A stretch of 64,000 nucleotides of DNA from Pseudalkalibacillus sp052246725. GTDB taxonomy: Bacteria; Bacillota; Bacilli; Bacillales; Fictibacillaceae. The stretch's first letter is position 1. The number at the start of each line of letters is the position of its first letter. Both the position numbers and the translations under genes were made by a program. Shown one piece after another: positions 35,201 through 43,339 of this stretch. Under the pieces are notes generated by a model. That model searched no databases and was not told the origin of the DNA. It worked only from the letters and a program-made list of their open reading frames with translations. The DNA lies in NCBI GenBank assembly GCA_052246725.1, contig JBQQCL010000001.1; one strand, given 5' to 3'.

Positions 35201-36530
35201 TGATAGAAACAGTTGTTTCAGCAATTTCATTACCTACACCATCAGCTAAACCACTAAGTACAACATTGTATGTACCCGCTTTATATCCAGTTTCGTTTTT
35301 GACGGTTACTGTTTTACCATCTTCAGAAAGCACTCCAGCCATTTCTTCACCATTCACAGTTACAACTGGAGTTCCAGTTACAGCTTCAGATAGGTTCAAT
35401 TGAAGTGTTTGATAGTCAGCAACTTCACTGCTGTCTACAACTGGTGCAGTTACATCGTAAACGACCATTGTGTCTTCTGCGATTTCAAGCATTTCCGAAG
35501 TTACAGTGTATTCCCCTTCAGCTAATTCTCCGTCCACAGTGAATACTGCTGTCATACCAGCAACTGAATCTTCTTTAAGTGTAGCTGTAGCAGCATCACC
35601 TTCAGCTGGAGTAAGCGTTAAAGTAGCATCTGCAAGCATTTCTGCAGTTACGTCTTTAGCGAATGTAACTGTTACTTCTTTATCAGCGTTGATCGCACTT
35701 ACGCTTTCAACTGCTGGAGTTTGAGTAGACTCATACCTTTCAACAAGCTCTTGTGTTACAGTATCCAAAGCTTCTTCGATTTCTGGAAGATCAGGATACA
35801 TACCTGGGTGGAGGATGTTTCCATCTCGCTTAATTTCAACAGCACGTTCTTCTAAACGCTCTAACATTGCAATCTTTTCAGCAGCAGCTTCAAGCTCACC
35901 GGCCTCTAGATCAGCATCAACTTTCTTTTGAAGTTCATAACGAGAAACTTCATAAATTACAGTTTCTTTAGAAATTTTTGCTGGTGTCACGTATGTTTCT
36001 AAAAGCAATGTACGATAGTCCCCACCGTAAGCTTTACTCATTACTCGTTCTGCTTTACGTATTGCGGCTGATACAGCATGATAGTCTGCAGCAAATTCTT
36101 CAGTAATTACTTCTCCAGATTCGATGCGGTCGACAAGTTTGTCTTTAGCATCATTAAGTTCTTTACCAACTTTTACAGAGTCGATGAAACGAGCTGCTTG
36201 CATTCTGTACTCGTTTGCAGCGTCAAGATGTGCTTGCCAAGTCGTTTTGTCATTTCCACTTAAAGTGTTGACTGCGCTTTGTGCTTCTTTAATTGACTTT
36301 ACAGACGCATTATACTTCGCCCAGAAATCACCGGAAATGCCGTTGACTTCATCAGCTGCATTTGTTGTGTAGTAAGGCTTCAAAATAGAAGAAGCCGCTT
36401 GTGCCTTTTTCACTAGTTCAGCAGTTTCAGAAACTGATGCAGCTGATGTTGCACCAGGATTAGCTGCAACAAACGCACTTGCCGCGATCGTAGTGGAAAG
36501 TGCAATCTTCATGGATTTCTTCTTGTCCAT
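32241..36530 (-). CDS. S-layer protein with SbsC-N-type wall anchor
   Basis: From the ATG at 36530, behind GGAGGGA, the protein is 1429 residues. It has a signal peptide (cleavage near residue 30), then an SbsC-N-type domain (about 32-265: LKPYYTTNAADEVNG, AARFIDSVKVGK, ERVMSKAYGG, KETVIYEVSRYEL, RLEERAVEIKRDG), then about 1150 residues of tandem Ig-like beta domains rich in T, V, D, E and A, and a final Ig-like domain (PPSAPTVEPVTSTDTTVTG in two blocks). Cysteine is absent from what I read. This matches SbsC of Geobacillus, where the N-terminal part binds secondary cell-wall polysaccharide and the rest forms the lattice. The strong terminator and long leader fit high expression. SecA2/SlaP may export it. 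Confidence 0.93.
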   Translation of the reverse strand: MDKKKSMKIALSTTIAASAFVAANPGATSAASVSETAELVKKAQAASSILKPYYTTNAADEVNGISGDFWAKYNASVKSIKEAQSAVNTLSGNDKTTWQAHLDAANEYRMQAARFIDSVKVGKELNDAKDKLVDRIESGEVITEEFAADYHAVSAAIRKAERVMSKAYGGDYRTLLLETYVTPAKISKETVIYEVSRYELQKKVDADLEAGELEAAAEKIAMLERLEERAVEIKRDGNILHPGMYPDLPEIEEALDTVTQELVERYESTQTPAVESVSAINADKEVTVTFAKDVTAEMLADATLTLTPAEGDAATATLKEDSVAGMTAVFTVDGELAEGEYTVTSEMLEIAEDTMVVYDVTAPVVDSSEVADYQTLQLNLSEAVTGTPVVTVNGEEMAGVLSEDGKTVTVKNETGYKAGTYNVVLSGLADGVGNEIAETTVSITKAASYAKTFEQVTSDVTAGLGELVYFSAVDQYGQDMALTADNSEIAVSAKVNGVPLKASEIVYSDGDAFVEINKTLAEGNTLSVTVTNTVEEEEFSNTFSYTVLEDATLVETTVSDLEATYNASANGHTAGDVATEVRPDDEITLSVDVRDQFNNPVAAPSVRWVVEEGKDLIAADGDDLTSGVLDADNTVEFKATDAGTVKITAYLANGESVSYMVEVGAKALSSLSYDGAEPIPATTYNQDEIVVKEIVQNDGAVLTPEMLNFNVTAEVTTDETVTADDVTVTAKLRSEVEEDPAEGTENDILIVVQSSKVGKFNVTPYVGESILDEDAIKAPQFTVTTTIDQTVTSIDGIDFDASELKVGQEVKKEVVFRNKHDEVVVVDAANVTTTPSLTTAEVIKEDSKNYLVLEASAEKSYQVTVSNGDVFKSYTLSFVDADLTTIDAGADITGVVAGDGSEFTKYQELGFLDQDGKEMTLSPSDLGEVVVTDSEGTELTDSTDLITLAESFTKDEDGVITDYSPVGIDSTTVVGYAVSPDSSLAEGTYTVEIQSADGKVSDTFTVEVGAIREIAELNSNASSVKLAVDGSKLVTISPEDQYGVFKSFDPVNDIDAVSANNNVSVQYVGDATNDDGEVIGYQYEITGQTKGSDQVTFTYNDNDPNTEDTIKTAVNVTVDSTGALIDSVEVNEEDLNELYSTTDGETINLSASAFDASGNEVAVNASDYVWSVVSVDPSDDNAEGAKADVNSGGVLTADQDFDGTVTVKVQSSNLKEDTVTLEFSSDAAAPVMGTTAIAEADTLDADEDLEGIQVALDGDDTDGEVNGSVSFTLEAMDQFGNELTSDAIDETDAIVTTDDSSVLSVDVVDGAITVTGVNKGDANVYVQYNGDTITLNFSVDENGVEADITPPSAPTVEPVTSTDTTVTGTAEAGSTVTVYEGTTVLGEAVAAEDGSYSVTITAQPADVVLKVTATDDSSNESAGTDVTVS

Positions 36531-36950
36531 AAATTTAATTCCCTCCATATGTAAAATATTATTTTGTGGGATTAAAGAGTGAATTTAGCATTCTATGAAT
36601 TAGGCAAAAAAGATTGTTATTTGTAAAATATAGGCTAAATTATCCCTCGTATATCCCTAACACACCCATTGAGATTCCTTAGTAATAAATACCTGTGTAA
36701 CTCAGTATACAAGTTACCATATTTGGATAATTTATGTACTTAATGGAATCTATTACATACTATAAAACAATTTCCAACATATTTCTAGCTTTTTTTGTAA
36801 AGTTTTAGTAAAAAAACTGAAATATTTATAGAACGTGTTTCTAGTAAAATGGCTTCAGTTAGTTTATCGGTTGCATTTTCGAGAGTTTAATAGTTTCTAT
36901 AGTATTTTTCAAAGTAGGTCCTTTGTGCCTAGACACAATTTCAATATAGT
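36531..36950 (-). promoter_or_regulatory. Long S-layer leader and promoter region
   Basis: The 474-base gap upstream of the S-layer gene contains no gene. Two sigma-A-like candidates read on the minus strand: TTGAAA (36907-36912) with TAAACT (36884-36889), spacing 17; and TTGGAA (36772-36777) with TAATAG (36750-36755), spacing 16. Either would give a leader of more than 200 bases. Long leaders that stabilise the mRNA are known for S-layer genes; here it is inference. Confidence 0.4.
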
Positions 36951-36954
36951 AAAA

Positions 36955-36981
36955 AAACAACCTCCCATAGGAAGGTTGTTT
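36955..36981 (-). terminator. Terminator of the polysaccharide operon
   Basis: A 12-base stem with one mismatch (AAACAACCTTCC/GGGAGGTTGTTT on the minus strand, 3-base loop) followed by TTTT lies 24 bases after the ugd stop codon. Confidence 0.85.
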
Positions 36982-37004
36982 CACTTACGCATTTTATTTT
37001 TTGA

Positions 37005-38318
37005 TTAAGCTCTACTATTAACAGGTGGTCTTCCAACCGAATAATACTCTATATTGGTGTTTGCTACTTCTTGTATAGAGTAGGTATTTCGCCCATCAAA
37101 TATCACTGGAGTCCTCATAAGTTCCTCATAAGCGCTAAGGGATATTTCTTTAATATCATCCCATTCCGTTAAAATCATTGCAAAATCAGCATCTTTAATT
37201 GCCTCTGCTGGACTTTTGACATATTTCAAAGTTTCAGGTAAGAGCTTCTTTGCATTTTTTTCTGCGATAGGATCGTAAGCGTAGACCTCTGCACCTGCTT
37301 CAACGAGTTCTTTAACAATAATGAGAGATGCCGCTTCACGCATATCATCCGTATTAGGTTTAAATGCCAAACCAAGAACAGCGACTTTCTTTCCTTTCAA
37401 GTCTCCGAAACGTTCTTTCGCTTTTTTGACCAGCAGTGCACGTTGATGATTATTAACTTTGATCACAGATTTCAAGAGTTCAAAGTCATGGTGGACATTT
37501 CCTGCGATCTGGATAAGGGCATCCGTATCTTTAGGGAAACAGGACCCGCCATAACCGATACCGGCATTAAGGAATGAAGAACCGATACGGTCATCCATAC
37601 CCATTCCATTCGCTACATCTTCCACATTGGCCCCAAGCTTCTCACAAATATTTGCGATTTCGTTGATGAAGCTGATTTTTGTAGCTAAAAAGGCATTAGA
37701 TGCGTATTTGATCATTTCAGCACTTCTAATGTCGGTATGATAAACCGGAATACCGAATTGCTTATTAATCTCTTCCATGATTTTAGCAGCATTTTCACTT
37801 TCAGATCCTATTACGATACGATCACCATGGAAAGTATCATGAACTGCTGAACCTTCACGTAAAAATTCTGGATTGGATACAGATTCTACATTCACATTTT
37901 CCACTAGATGTTCTTCAATGATTTGTTTGACTTTTTCATTCGTTCCTACAGGGACTGTACTTTTTGTAACCACGATTACATCATTTGTGATATTTCGCGC
38001 AATGTCTTTTGCCACCTGTTCAATAAATGAAAGATCAGCTGTACCATCATCTTTTGGTGGTGTCCCTACAGCGATGTAGACGACTTCTGCTTCTCCAAAT
38101 CCTTCTTTATGGCTTGTCGTAAAGTGTAGTCGTCCAGCTTCGACATTCTTTTTCATCAAATCTGAAAGCCCTGGTTCAAAAATGGGTGAAATTCCATTCT
38201 GCATTTTTTGAACCTTTTCTTTATCGATATCAATACATGTTACATCATGACCGATATCAGAGAGACAAACGCCTGTAACCAGTCCAACATAGCCTGTTCC
38301 AACAACTGCGAGTTTCAT
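37005..38318 (-). CDS. ugd: UDP-glucose 6-dehydrogenase
   Basis: From the ATG at 38318, preceded by GGAGGATCC, the protein is 437 residues. It has the Rossmann start KLAVVGTGYVGL, the central GYGGSCFPKDT motif with the catalytic cysteine, and the C-terminal domain with LGLAFKPNTDDMREA. It oxidises UDP-glucose to UDP-glucuronate with two NAD. It lies 33 bases downstream of the UDP-glucose pyrophosphorylase gene, so the two supply the precursor for a glucuronate-containing polymer. The last gene of the operon; a terminator follows. Confidence 0.95.
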   Translation of the reverse strand: MKLAVVGTGYVGLVTGVCLSDIGHDVTCIDIDKEKVQKMQNGISPIFEPGLSDLMKKNVEAGRLHFTTSHKEGFGEAEVVYIAVGTPPKDDGTADLSFIEQVAKDIARNITNDVIVVTKSTVPVGTNEKVKQIIEEHLVENVNVESVSNPEFLREGSAVHDTFHGDRIVIGSESENAAKIMEEINKQFGIPVYHTDIRSAEMIKYASNAFLATKISFINEIANICEKLGANVEDVANGMGMDDRIGSSFLNAGIGYGGSCFPKDTDALIQIAGNVHHDFELLKSVIKVNNHQRALLVKKAKERFGDLKGKKVAVLGLAFKPNTDDMREAASLIIVKELVEAGAEVYAYDPIAEKNAKKLLPETLKYVKSPAEAIKDADFAMILTEWDDIKEISLSAYEELMRTPVIFDGRNTYSIQEVANTNIEYYSVGRPPVNSRA

Positions 38319-38351
38319 GTATGGATCCTCCATTTTTGCAATAAAATTCTG

Positions 38352-39242
38352 TTATCTGTTCTCGACATATCTTTTCTCGATAATATGGTGCAGATAACTT
38401 TCTACATCATCTTTCAAATCATCACGCTCAAGTGCAAAATCCAGGGTCGCTTTAATGAATCCGAATTTATCTCCAACATCGAACCGTTGACCGTCAAAGT
38501 GATAGGCTAGAACAGGGTGGGTTTCGTTCAACTTTTTGATCGCATCGGTCAGTTGAATTTCATTACCAGCTCCTGGCGGGAGATTTTCAAGAATATCAAA
38601 AATTTCAGGAGTCAGGATGTAGCGTCCCATGATCGCGAAGTTAGATGGGGCATCCTCAACTTTTGGCTTTTCCACAAGGCTCTCCACCTGGATCGTTCGT
38701 CCATTAATTCCATTTTCTCTAGGTGCAATGATTCCATATTTTGATACATCTTCTTGTTCGACCTCTTGGACACCAACAACTGAAGAATGGTACTCTTCAT
38801 AAACTTCAGAAAGCTGTTTCAAACAAGGCTTATTCGCCTTTACAATATCATCCCCAAGTAAAACTGCGAAAGGCTCGTTGCCGATAAAACGTGAGGCACA
38901 ATTGATTGCGTGACCCAGTCCTTTCGGCTCTTTCTGACGGATATAATGAATGTTCAGCATGTTAGAGATTCCTTGCACTTCTTCAAGAAGAGCATACTTC
39001 TCCTTCTTTTCCAGTGTTTCTTCAAGTTCATATGATTTATCGAAATGATCTTCTATTGCCCGTTTCCCTCTTCCCGTTACAATGATGATATCTTCTATAC
39101 CAGACTCGATCGCTTCTTCTACGATATATTGAATTGTCGGTTTATCAACAATTGGAAGCATTTCTTTCGGTTGTGCTTTTGTCGCTGGCAGAAACCTGGT
39201 CCCCAACCCTGCAGCAGGTATTATTGCTTTACGTACTTTCAT
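38352..39242 (-). CDS. gtaB: UTP-glucose-1-phosphate uridylyltransferase
   Basis: The 296-residue protein has the GalU/GtaB signature GLGTRFLPATKAQPKEM near residue 13, VDKPTIQYIVEEA, and VEKPKVEDAPSNFAI. It makes UDP-glucose from UTP and glucose-1-phosphate, feeding Ugd next door and glucosyl transfer in the same operon. The ATG follows AAGGGGG. A second, housekeeping copy may exist elsewhere in the genome. Confidence 0.95.
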   Translation of the reverse strand: MKVRKAIIPAAGLGTRFLPATKAQPKEMLPIVDKPTIQYIVEEAIESGIEDIIIVTGRGKRAIEDHFDKSYELEETLEKKEKYALLEEVQGISNMLNIHYIRQKEPKGLGHAINCASRFIGNEPFAVLLGDDIVKANKPCLKQLSEVYEEYHSSVVGVQEVEQEDVSKYGIIAPRENGINGRTIQVESLVEKPKVEDAPSNFAIMGRYILTPEIFDILENLPPGAGNEIQLTDAIKKLNETHPVLAYHFDGQRFDVGDKFGFIKATLDFALERDDLKDDVESYLHHIIEKRYVENR

Positions 39243-39271
39243 GTTAACTCCCCCTTAAAATAATTCTCAAA

Positions 39272-40042
39272 CTATAATGTTTTCTTTAATGATGTATAGG
39301 CATAATTCCCAAACACCCACATTGCTTTGACAAGTCCTAGATTTTCAATTTTTCGGTATACATACCAATTCTGTTTAGCCGCCTTGATCTTATTACTGGA
39401 AATTGAGCCCTTTACTTTCCGATAAAGAGCGAGTTCTTCTTGAATTCCATATGCTTTGAAGCCTCTTTTTAAAATCAATAACCACAGCGCGAAATCCTGG
39501 CGGGTCCGTATATTCGGCATCTGGAAGTGACCGGTTTTTTCTTTGTTGACCACAACCGTCAGACAGCCGATGATCGTATTTTTCAAGAGACCTTCATAAT
39601 CAATTTCTTTAGGAATCTGGACAACCTGGTCAGTAGGCTCACCCTCTTCATCTATGATTCTATACCCAGTAAAAGTAAACGCATAATCGTTTTCTTTCAT
39701 GTACGATATCTGACGTTCCAATTTATGAGGAACCCATTGATCATCACTATCCAAGAAAGCTATGAACTTACCTTTCGCTTCATTGATTGCAGTATTTCTC
39801 GCAACTGCTGCACCACTGTTCTTCTCAAGCTTTATATACTTGATACGCGGGTCATTCTCAGCCTCTGCCAGAATCACTTCTGCGGTATTATCCTTTGAAC
39901 AGTCATCTACTATGATCATTTCCCAATTTTCATAGGTTTGAGCTTGAACAGATTGAATCGTGCTTTTGATAAACTTTGCACAATTATAAGCAGCCGTGAT
40001 AACTGAAACCAACTCTTGATTATTCTGTTCGGGTATACTCAT
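39272..40042 (-). CDS. Family 2 glycosyltransferase
   Basis: The 256-residue protein is a GT-A fold enzyme: VSVITAAYNCAKFI at the N-terminus, IIVDDCSKDNT, NEAKGKFIAFLDSDDQW (the metal-binding DxD region near residue 97), and a C-terminal RQDFALWLLILKRG. No membrane segment. It would add one sugar to the lipid-linked polysaccharide unit on the cytoplasmic face. It ends the run of three glycosyltransferase genes; the gene upstream is 5 bases away. Donor and acceptor are unknown. Confidence 0.9.
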   Translation of the reverse strand: MSIPEQNNQELVSVITAAYNCAKFIKSTIQSVQAQTYENWEMIIVDDCSKDNTAEVILAEAENDPRIKYIKLEKNSGAAVARNTAINEAKGKFIAFLDSDDQWVPHKLERQISYMKENDYAFTFTGYRIIDEEGEPTDQVVQIPKEIDYEGLLKNTIIGCLTVVVNKEKTGHFQMPNIRTRQDFALWLLILKRGFKAYGIQEELALYRKVKGSISSNKIKAAKQNWYVYRKIENLGLVKAMWVFGNYAYTSLKKTL

Positions 40043-40047
40043 TTCAC

Positions 40048-41148
40048 TTATCCCCTTTTGGAAAGAATTCTGTTATAAATTTCAGACATGAGTTCTGCGT
40101 TATCTTCCCATTTATAATGACTGACGACATGTTCTCTTCCATTATTACCGAGTGTTGTGCGCATATCTTCTTTATCCACTAAAAACGCCATCTTTTCAGC
40201 TATAGCTTCGCTGTTTTCAGACGGTATGATGTAACCTGTATGTTCATCGCGAACGACTTCCGGTAAGCCCCCAACGTTCGATACAACTACCGGTACACCA
40301 CATGCTTGAGCTTCCACTGCCGCTACTCCGAAACTTTCACTATCTAAGACAGAAGGGACAAAAAACACATCGAATGTGTTGATCATATCAGGTACTTTTT
40401 CATGTGGAATGTTCCCTGTGAATTCTGTCTGATCCTCAATACCAAGTTCTTTGGCTAACCCCTCGTATTCTTCTAATTGTGGTCCACCGCCTACAATGAC
40501 AAGTCGCGTTTTTCGATATGCCTCATCCGACACATTGTCTTTGAACTTTTTATACCCTTCAACCAAATACTTGATTCCGTATTTCGGTTTCATCGTTTTT
40601 ACAATACCAAACGTCACAGTCTCAGGGTTTTTCCGACTAGGATCCGGACTGAACTTGTTCATATCAACCCCAAATGGAGTAACATCAATATTTTTATTGG
40701 TATACTGTGCTGTCTCAACCTTCATCACTTCACTCGTGGACCCGATAGCATCGGCTTTACTCAACGCATACTTTACTAATCTCTTATTAATCGTATTCTC
40801 TTTAGGAAAATCATAAATATCGCTTCCCCAAACAGAAATAACATATGGATGATATCCAGCCATTGCACCAATTACGCCATAGCTTGATACATAATGAGAA
40901 TGGAATATTTCCGGTTTTTCCTTTTTAAGTATTTTTTGCAATTCAGGTACAGTTAAGAAATAAGCTAATTTACTCTTCATTTTTAAATTCAGATAGATCG
41001 TCTTTACATTTTGCCAATGGGAACGATCTTCTGTATCCTCATGACTATCAAAGCTTACATTGATGGTTTCATAACCCTTATCATTGTAATAAGCTAACCA
41101 TTTCTTTGTATGCGGGTTGTTTGCTGGAGCTAATATAAGGAGTTTCAT
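40048..41148 (-). CDS. Family 4 glycosyltransferase (GT-B)
   Basis: The 366-residue protein has a GT-B fold: an N-terminal acceptor domain (KLLILAPANNPHTKKW, FHSHYVSSYG), a hinge, and a donor domain with TFGIVKTMKPKYGIKYLVEGY, VIVGGGPQLEEYE and the nucleotide-sugar motif SFGVAAVEAQACGVPVV (E-x7-E near residue 275). It is encoded directly against the next glycosyltransferase gene (no gap). It would extend the lipid-linked repeat unit. Sugar specificity is not evident. Confidence 0.92.
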   Translation of the reverse strand: MKLLILAPANNPHTKKWLAYYNDKGYETINVSFDSHEDTEDRSHWQNVKTIYLNLKMKSKLAYFLTVPELQKILKKEKPEIFHSHYVSSYGVIGAMAGYHPYVISVWGSDIYDFPKENTINKRLVKYALSKADAIGSTSEVMKVETAQYTNKNIDVTPFGVDMNKFSPDPSRKNPETVTFGIVKTMKPKYGIKYLVEGYKKFKDNVSDEAYRKTRLVIVGGGPQLEEYEGLAKELGIEDQTEFTGNIPHEKVPDMINTFDVFFVPSVLDSESFGVAAVEAQACGVPVVVSNVGGLPEVVRDEHTGYIIPSENSEAIAEKMAFLVDKEDMRTTLGNNGREHVVSHYKWEDNAELMSEIYNRILSKRG

Positions 41149-42276
41149 TTATTTCCCCTCTCTTATTGCTGTCATATCGTTTACAACTTTAGTGATTCTT
41201 GCGTCCCATGAATGACGATTAAAACTATTATTGATGATATTTTCTTTCATCATTTGTAGATTCGTAGGTTCTATAGCCTCTAAAATTGCCTTCGAAAAAT
41301 CTTCTGCATTATCATCAGCGGTTTTCCCTGTTTTCTCATCATTCAAAATTCTCGCCTGTGCTTTACAATTCGTAGCCACAATCGGTAAACCATACGATTG
41401 GTATTCAAACAACTTTACAGGAACGGCAAAATCGTGATAGGTGTTGATTTCTCTTGGTATGAGGGCAATATCGGCTTGTTCATATACGTCCTTCAATTCT
41501 TGACCTGATTTATGGCTTACCGTAAGCCATGTCTCTGTTTCGTATTTGTGCATTTCTATATATTTTCGATATTCGTTTTCTCGACAAACGAGTTGAAGAT
41601 CGACTGCTTTAGTGGCGTTGATTTTCTTGAAAACTTCCAGTAACATCAACATCCCTTTTTGGTCGCTGATACCGCCAACAAAAACAGCTGACGCAGTCTC
41701 TTTACCACGTGATTGAGTTGATTGAACATGCATCCCTTCCATCCCAGGTGGGAGTTCAGAATATTCTCCTGTCCAGCCAACCGACTGATTCATTTCTAAG
41801 GATGGCAGATACAATAAATCAACTACTTTGGAGAAAGTTCGCAATTCTTTCTGGTAGATCGCTCGCATTATTGGGGTAAAGACTTTCTTTCCTCCAGGCG
41901 GAACATACATATCATCGAATTTCCAATATACATCTCTGTAAAAAAGGCTGATCGGCACTTTATGCTTTTTCAAGTACATCCAAAAGCTCGCATCAGTTTT
42001 CGGATGACGAGGAAAATGATCTTTGTCTGTGAGCCAATATGGCATTGTACTGTTTTCCATATAGCAAAAAAGGGTTTCGTTCACGAGACCTTTTTGTTTG
42101 AAGCTTTCAGTGAGACGTTTTCTTTCTTCACTATGACCTGAAATGATTTCAAGTCTCATATTATTAGAATCCGCATATCTTTGAAACGCTTCTGTAATTT
42201 TTTTCGGTCTTACACCGGAACCACTTTTAGGGTTCTTCTGCAGTTCGTACGGAAAATATAAAAGAATCAAATTCAT
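41149..42276 (-). CDS. GT-B glycosyltransferase
   Basis: From the ATG at 42276, after GAGGAGAC, the protein is 375 residues. The N-terminus MNLILLYFPYE is a typical first strand, SAVFVGGISDQKGM opens the donor domain, and KLFEYQSYGLPIVATNC is a GT4-type nucleotide-sugar motif. The frame open to 42369 runs through a large hairpin and is not coding. It abuts the next glycosyltransferase gene with no spacing, so the three are an operon. Exact role is unknown. Confidence 0.88.
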   Translation of the reverse strand: MNLILLYFPYELQKNPKSGSGVRPKKITEAFQRYADSNNMRLEIISGHSEERKRLTESFKQKGLVNETLFCYMENSTMPYWLTDKDHFPRHPKTDASFWMYLKKHKVPISLFYRDVYWKFDDMYVPPGGKKVFTPIMRAIYQKELRTFSKVVDLLYLPSLEMNQSVGWTGEYSELPPGMEGMHVQSTQSRGKETASAVFVGGISDQKGMLMLLEVFKKINATKAVDLQLVCRENEYRKYIEMHKYETETWLTVSHKSGQELKDVYEQADIALIPREINTYHDFAVPVKLFEYQSYGLPIVATNCKAQARILNDEKTGKTADDNAEDFSKAILEAIEPTNLQMMKENIINNSFNRHSWDARITKVVNDMTAIREGK

Positions 42277-42318
42277 AATCTGTCTCCTCGAGTTTTGAGT
42301 CTTTTTCCAAAAAAAGAA

Positions 42319-42380
42319 GCATCTTCCAAATGAGGAGGGCTGGTATCGATAAACTCCCCAACACCCCATATGGAAGATGC
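42319..42380 (-). terminator. Large nested hairpin with T-run inside the operon
   Basis: GCATCTTCCA and its complement (42371-42380 and 42319-42328) form a 10-bp outer stem, with a second inner stem (TGGGGAG/CTCCTCA) in the 42-base loop. On the minus strand the stem is followed by TTCTTTTTTT. It lies right after the epimerase stop and before the glycosyltransferase start, so it could reduce downstream expression or act as a regulated attenuator. Confidence 0.65.
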
Positions 42381-42387
42381 AACCTAA

Positions 42388-43311
42388 TTAATGATTCTTC
42401 ATGTAATGATCAAGTGTCATACGGAGTCCATCTTCTAATGTATAAATCGGCTCCCATTGCAGCTTTTCGATAGCTGATTTGTTGCAAAGCACACTTTCAC
42501 GTATATCTCCTGAGCGAGCATCCGTGTATCTAGGTTTAATCTCTTTACCAGAAAGCTTGCTCATCGTGCCAAACAACTTATTAATTGTTATCTCCGTGTT
42601 TGAAGAAAGATTCAGATGCGCACCGTTGCCATTTTTAAGTGCAGACACATTCGCTCTCGCTATATCTTTTACAAAAATAAAATCTCTTGTTTGATTCCCA
42701 TCTCCATGGATATAAGGAACCTCACCTTTCATAATCCGGTCAGCGAAGATGGCTACCACGCCACCTTCACCTTGAGCATCTTGCCGGGGACCATATACAT
42801 TTCCATAACGAAGAACCGTATAATCCAGGCCATATAATTCTTTTGATATTTTCAAATAGTTTTCGATTGTTAACTTTGAAACTCCATAAGGAGATAAAGG
42901 ATTAACAGGGTGTTTTTCATTAACGGGTAATGAAACTGGGTTACCATAAATAGCTGCAGATGAAGCAAATACAATTTTTTTTACACCGTTTTTACGAGCA
43001 AGATCAATTATGTTAAGAGAACCTTTGATATTCACGTCATGATCATACAGAAAATCATTTATAGAAATAGGAACACTTGACTGTGCAGCTTGATGAATAA
43101 TGTATTCTGGTGAATTTTCTCGAATGATTTCTTCTAGCTTTTGACTTCGAATATCACAATCAAAAACAGAGACATCCTTTTTGTTCAGGTTCTCTTTCTT
43201 TCCAGTTGAAAAATTATCAACGACGATGACCTCATGTCCTTCATCAAGTAGTTCTTCTACAATATGAGAACCTATAAAGCCGCTGCCGCCTGTTACCATT
43301 ATTTTACTCAC
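42388..43311 (-). CDS. NAD-dependent nucleotide-sugar epimerase/dehydratase (GalE-like)
   Basis: The 307-residue short-chain dehydrogenase-type enzyme has the NAD site MVTGGSGFIGSHI, the catalytic SPYGVSKLTIENY (Tyr-x3-Lys), and RYGNVYGPRQDAQGEGGVVAIF typical of UDP-hexose or UDP-hexosamine 4-epimerases. It probably supplies an epimerised sugar to the operon's glycosyltransferases. The start is a GTG after GGAGGATG. The substrate could be UDP-Glc, UDP-GlcNAc or a uronate; sequence alone does not decide. Confidence 0.9.
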   Translation of the reverse strand: MSKIMVTGGSGFIGSHIVEELLDEGHEVIVVDNFSTGKKENLNKKDVSVFDCDIRSQKLEEIIRENSPEYIIHQAAQSSVPISINDFLYDHDVNIKGSLNIIDLARKNGVKKIVFASSAAIYGNPVSLPVNEKHPVNPLSPYGVSKLTIENYLKISKELYGLDYTVLRYGNVYGPRQDAQGEGGVVAIFADRIMKGEVPYIHGDGNQTRDFIFVKDIARANVSALKNGNGAHLNLSSNTEITINKLFGTMSKLSGKEIKPRYTDARSGDIRESVLCNKSAIEKLQWEPIYTLEDGLRMTLDHYMKNH

Positions 43312-43339
43312 AAAGCATCCTCCTGAGACTCGTGCTGGG

